From assembly GCF_910591885.1 (NCBI RefSeq), contig NW_025963551.1, forward strand, positions 2,170,001-2,234,000: a stretch of 64,000 nucleotides of DNA, in the 5' to 3' direction. This document shows positions 62,701 to 64,000 of the stretch, piece after piece; the stretch's first letter is position 1; each line of letters begins with the position of its first letter. The notes beneath the pieces were generated by a model that searched no databases, was not told where the DNA came from, and saw only the letters and a program-made list of their open reading frames with translations. Made by a program: the position numbers and the translations under genes. The DNA is from Bombus terrestris. Taxonomy: Eukaryota > Arthropoda > Insecta > Hymenoptera > Apidae.

Positions 62701-64000
62701 ATAACGAAAGCAAGAGGGATTGGTTTTAGGTTAGGCTATAGTTATCGGGCGAGCACAGGGAGCGAGGGACGTGTAAGGGTGTGTCACAAACCAACGGTTT
62801 GTCACATAGGGTCATTGAAATATTCGCACCAGCCCCAGGAGCCGGAAGTCTTTATCGAATTGCGTACTGACAAAAGTTTACAGTATATCAATATTTGTAC
62901 ATAAATAATAATATTTTCACACAGTACAATGCAACCTGAGGTCCGAAATCGCTGACAAATTGAGGTAATAATAGGAAATATATGCAGGACAATATAAGAT
63001 ATATGTATAGCTTGGAAATTGTAATCGTTGATCGCTCGCTCCCCTCGCTCGTAAGAATCTAGTCCAACCTCACAACCGATCCGACACGTTCGCAAATTTG
63101 AAATTAGTCGCCTCCTTATCGGATAACGAACGCAAGAGGGATTGGTTTTAGGTTAGGCTATAGTTATCGAGCGAGCGCAGCGAGCGAGGGACGCATAAAG
63201 GTATGTCACAAACCAACGGTTTGTCACATAGGGACATTGAAATATTCGCACCAGCCCTAGGAGTCGGAAGTCTCTATCGAGTTGCCTGCTGACCAAAGTT
63301 TACAGTTTATCAATAGTTTTACATTAATAGTAATATTTTCACACAGTACAGTGCAACGTGAGGTCTGAAATCGCTGACAAAATTAGGTAATAATAGGAAA
63401 TATATGCAGGACAATATAAGATATATGTATAGCTTGGAAATTTTAATCGTTGCTCGCTCGCTCCGCTCGCTCGTAAAAATCTAGTCCAACCTCACAACCG
63501 ATCCGACACGTTCGCAAATTTGAAATTAGTCGCCTCCTTATCGGATAACGAACGCAAGAGGGATTGGTTTTAGGTTAGGCTATAGTTATCGATCGAGCGC
63601 AGCGAGCGAGGGACGCATAAAGGTGTGTCACAAATCATCGGTTTGGCACATAGGAACATTGAAATATTCGCACCTGCCCGAGGAGTAGGAAGTCTTTATC
63701 GAGTTGCCTACTGACAAAAGTTTACAGTTTATCAATAGTTTTACATTAATAGTAATATTTCCACATAGTACAGTTGCAACGTGAGGTCTGAAATCGCTGA
63801 CAAATTGAGGCAATAACAGGAAATATATGCAAGGCAATATAAGGTATATGTATAGCTTGGAAATTGTAATCGTTGCTCGCTCGCTCCGCTCGCTCGTAAG
63901 AATCTAGTGCAACCTCACAACCGATCCGACACGTTCGCAAATTTGAAAATAGTCGCCTCCTTATCGGATAACGAACGCAAGAGGGATTGGTTTTAGGTTA
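62701..64000. repeat. 29-monomer landmark block, occurrence 3 (cut by the window end)
   Basis: ATAATAATATTTTC with GCAACCTGAGG (62904-62941), CCCTAGGAGTCGG (63255) and GACAAAATTAGG (63378) return 12,245 bp after their place in occurrence 2. This copy is more diverged: for example GAGCGAGCGCAG near 63169 where the others have GATCGAGCGCAG, and GCCTGCTGACC near 63285. The array continues past the window. Confidence 0.75.

Larger units (their letters stand above)
1..64000. repeat. Satellite DNA array, 422-423 bp monomer
   Basis: The same unit repeats head to tail across the window with no interruption. Anchor words such as TTAGGTTAGGC, GTCATTGAAATATTCGCACC and GACACGTTCGCAAATT recur every 422 or 423 bp, giving about 151 full copies. 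The window begins and ends inside a monomer. Copies differ by block-wise substitutions and rare 1 bp indels, and all are in the same orientation. No unique sequence, gene or intact transposon interrupts the array. Arrays this long and regular are known from eukaryotic heterochromatin. Function, chromosome position and species cannot be read from the sequence. Recent long-range duplications within it show active turnover by unequal exchange or conversion. Confidence 0.98.

Noticed and set aside
1..64000. CRISPR array
   Set aside because: The repeats are 422 bp and contiguous, with no unique spacers alternating with short repeats and no cas genes.
1..64000. rDNA, 5S, histone or other tandem gene cluster
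   Set aside because: No rRNA, tRNA or histone-like sequence is recognisable in the monomer on either strand.

Overview
The whole 64 kb window is one uninterrupted, head-to-tail tandem array of a single satellite DNA family. The monomer is 422 bp; a large minority of copies are 423 bp because of one inserted T. About 151 full copies are present, and the array runs off both ends. I see no unique flanking DNA, no credible protein-coding gene, no tRNA or rRNA, no CRISPR and no intact transposon. This fits eukaryotic constitutive heterochromatin (centromeric, pericentromeric, subtelomeric or a sex/B chromosome). The species cannot be read from the sequence. A short TTAGGTTAGG in nearly every monomer would suit an arthropod, but that is weak evidence.

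Monomer anatomy, taking 6545-6966 as the example: a 388 bp core runs from CGAACG to CGTTCG and is bounded by two imperfect 67 bp inverted arms. A 34 bp linker separates it from the next core. Each arm carries a CpG-rich GAGCGAGC-type tract, purine-rich on + in one arm and pyrimidine-rich in the other; the best pair matches at 20 of 21 positions. Between the arms are a 7 bp-stem hairpin (ACAAACC-AAC-GGTTTGT) and an AT-rich half. The layout resembles a tandemly amplified terminal-inverted-repeat element (MITE-like).

Large-scale layout: monomers fall into diverged, mosaic subfamilies arranged in higher-order repeats (HORs). (1) 1.8-20.9 kb: a 16-monomer HOR (6,759 bp) in two long copies, the first with one extra monomer, plus a third partial copy 6,339 bp on. 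(2) 20.9-28.4 kb: shuffled pieces of that HOR, including a 1,267/1,268 bp three-monomer unit. (3) 28.4-38.3 kb: a more homogeneous tract, almost all 422 bp monomers, with a 10-monomer (4,220 bp) duplication. (4) 34.3-64 kb: a second HOR regime marked by a pair of adjacent ATG-type monomers, recurring every 13, 11, 18, 9 and 9 monomers. It includes an abutting 4,643 bp (11-mer) tandem duplication at 40.23-49.52 kb, a landmark block recurring at 12,241 and 12,245 bp (29 monomers), and about three turns of a 9-mer (3,800/3,801 bp).

There is no operon or pathway to describe. The history written in the sequence is amplification by unequal exchange and gene conversion at several nested scales. Many short open frames exist on both strands, but they are by-products of the repeat; the reasons are given among the rejected items.
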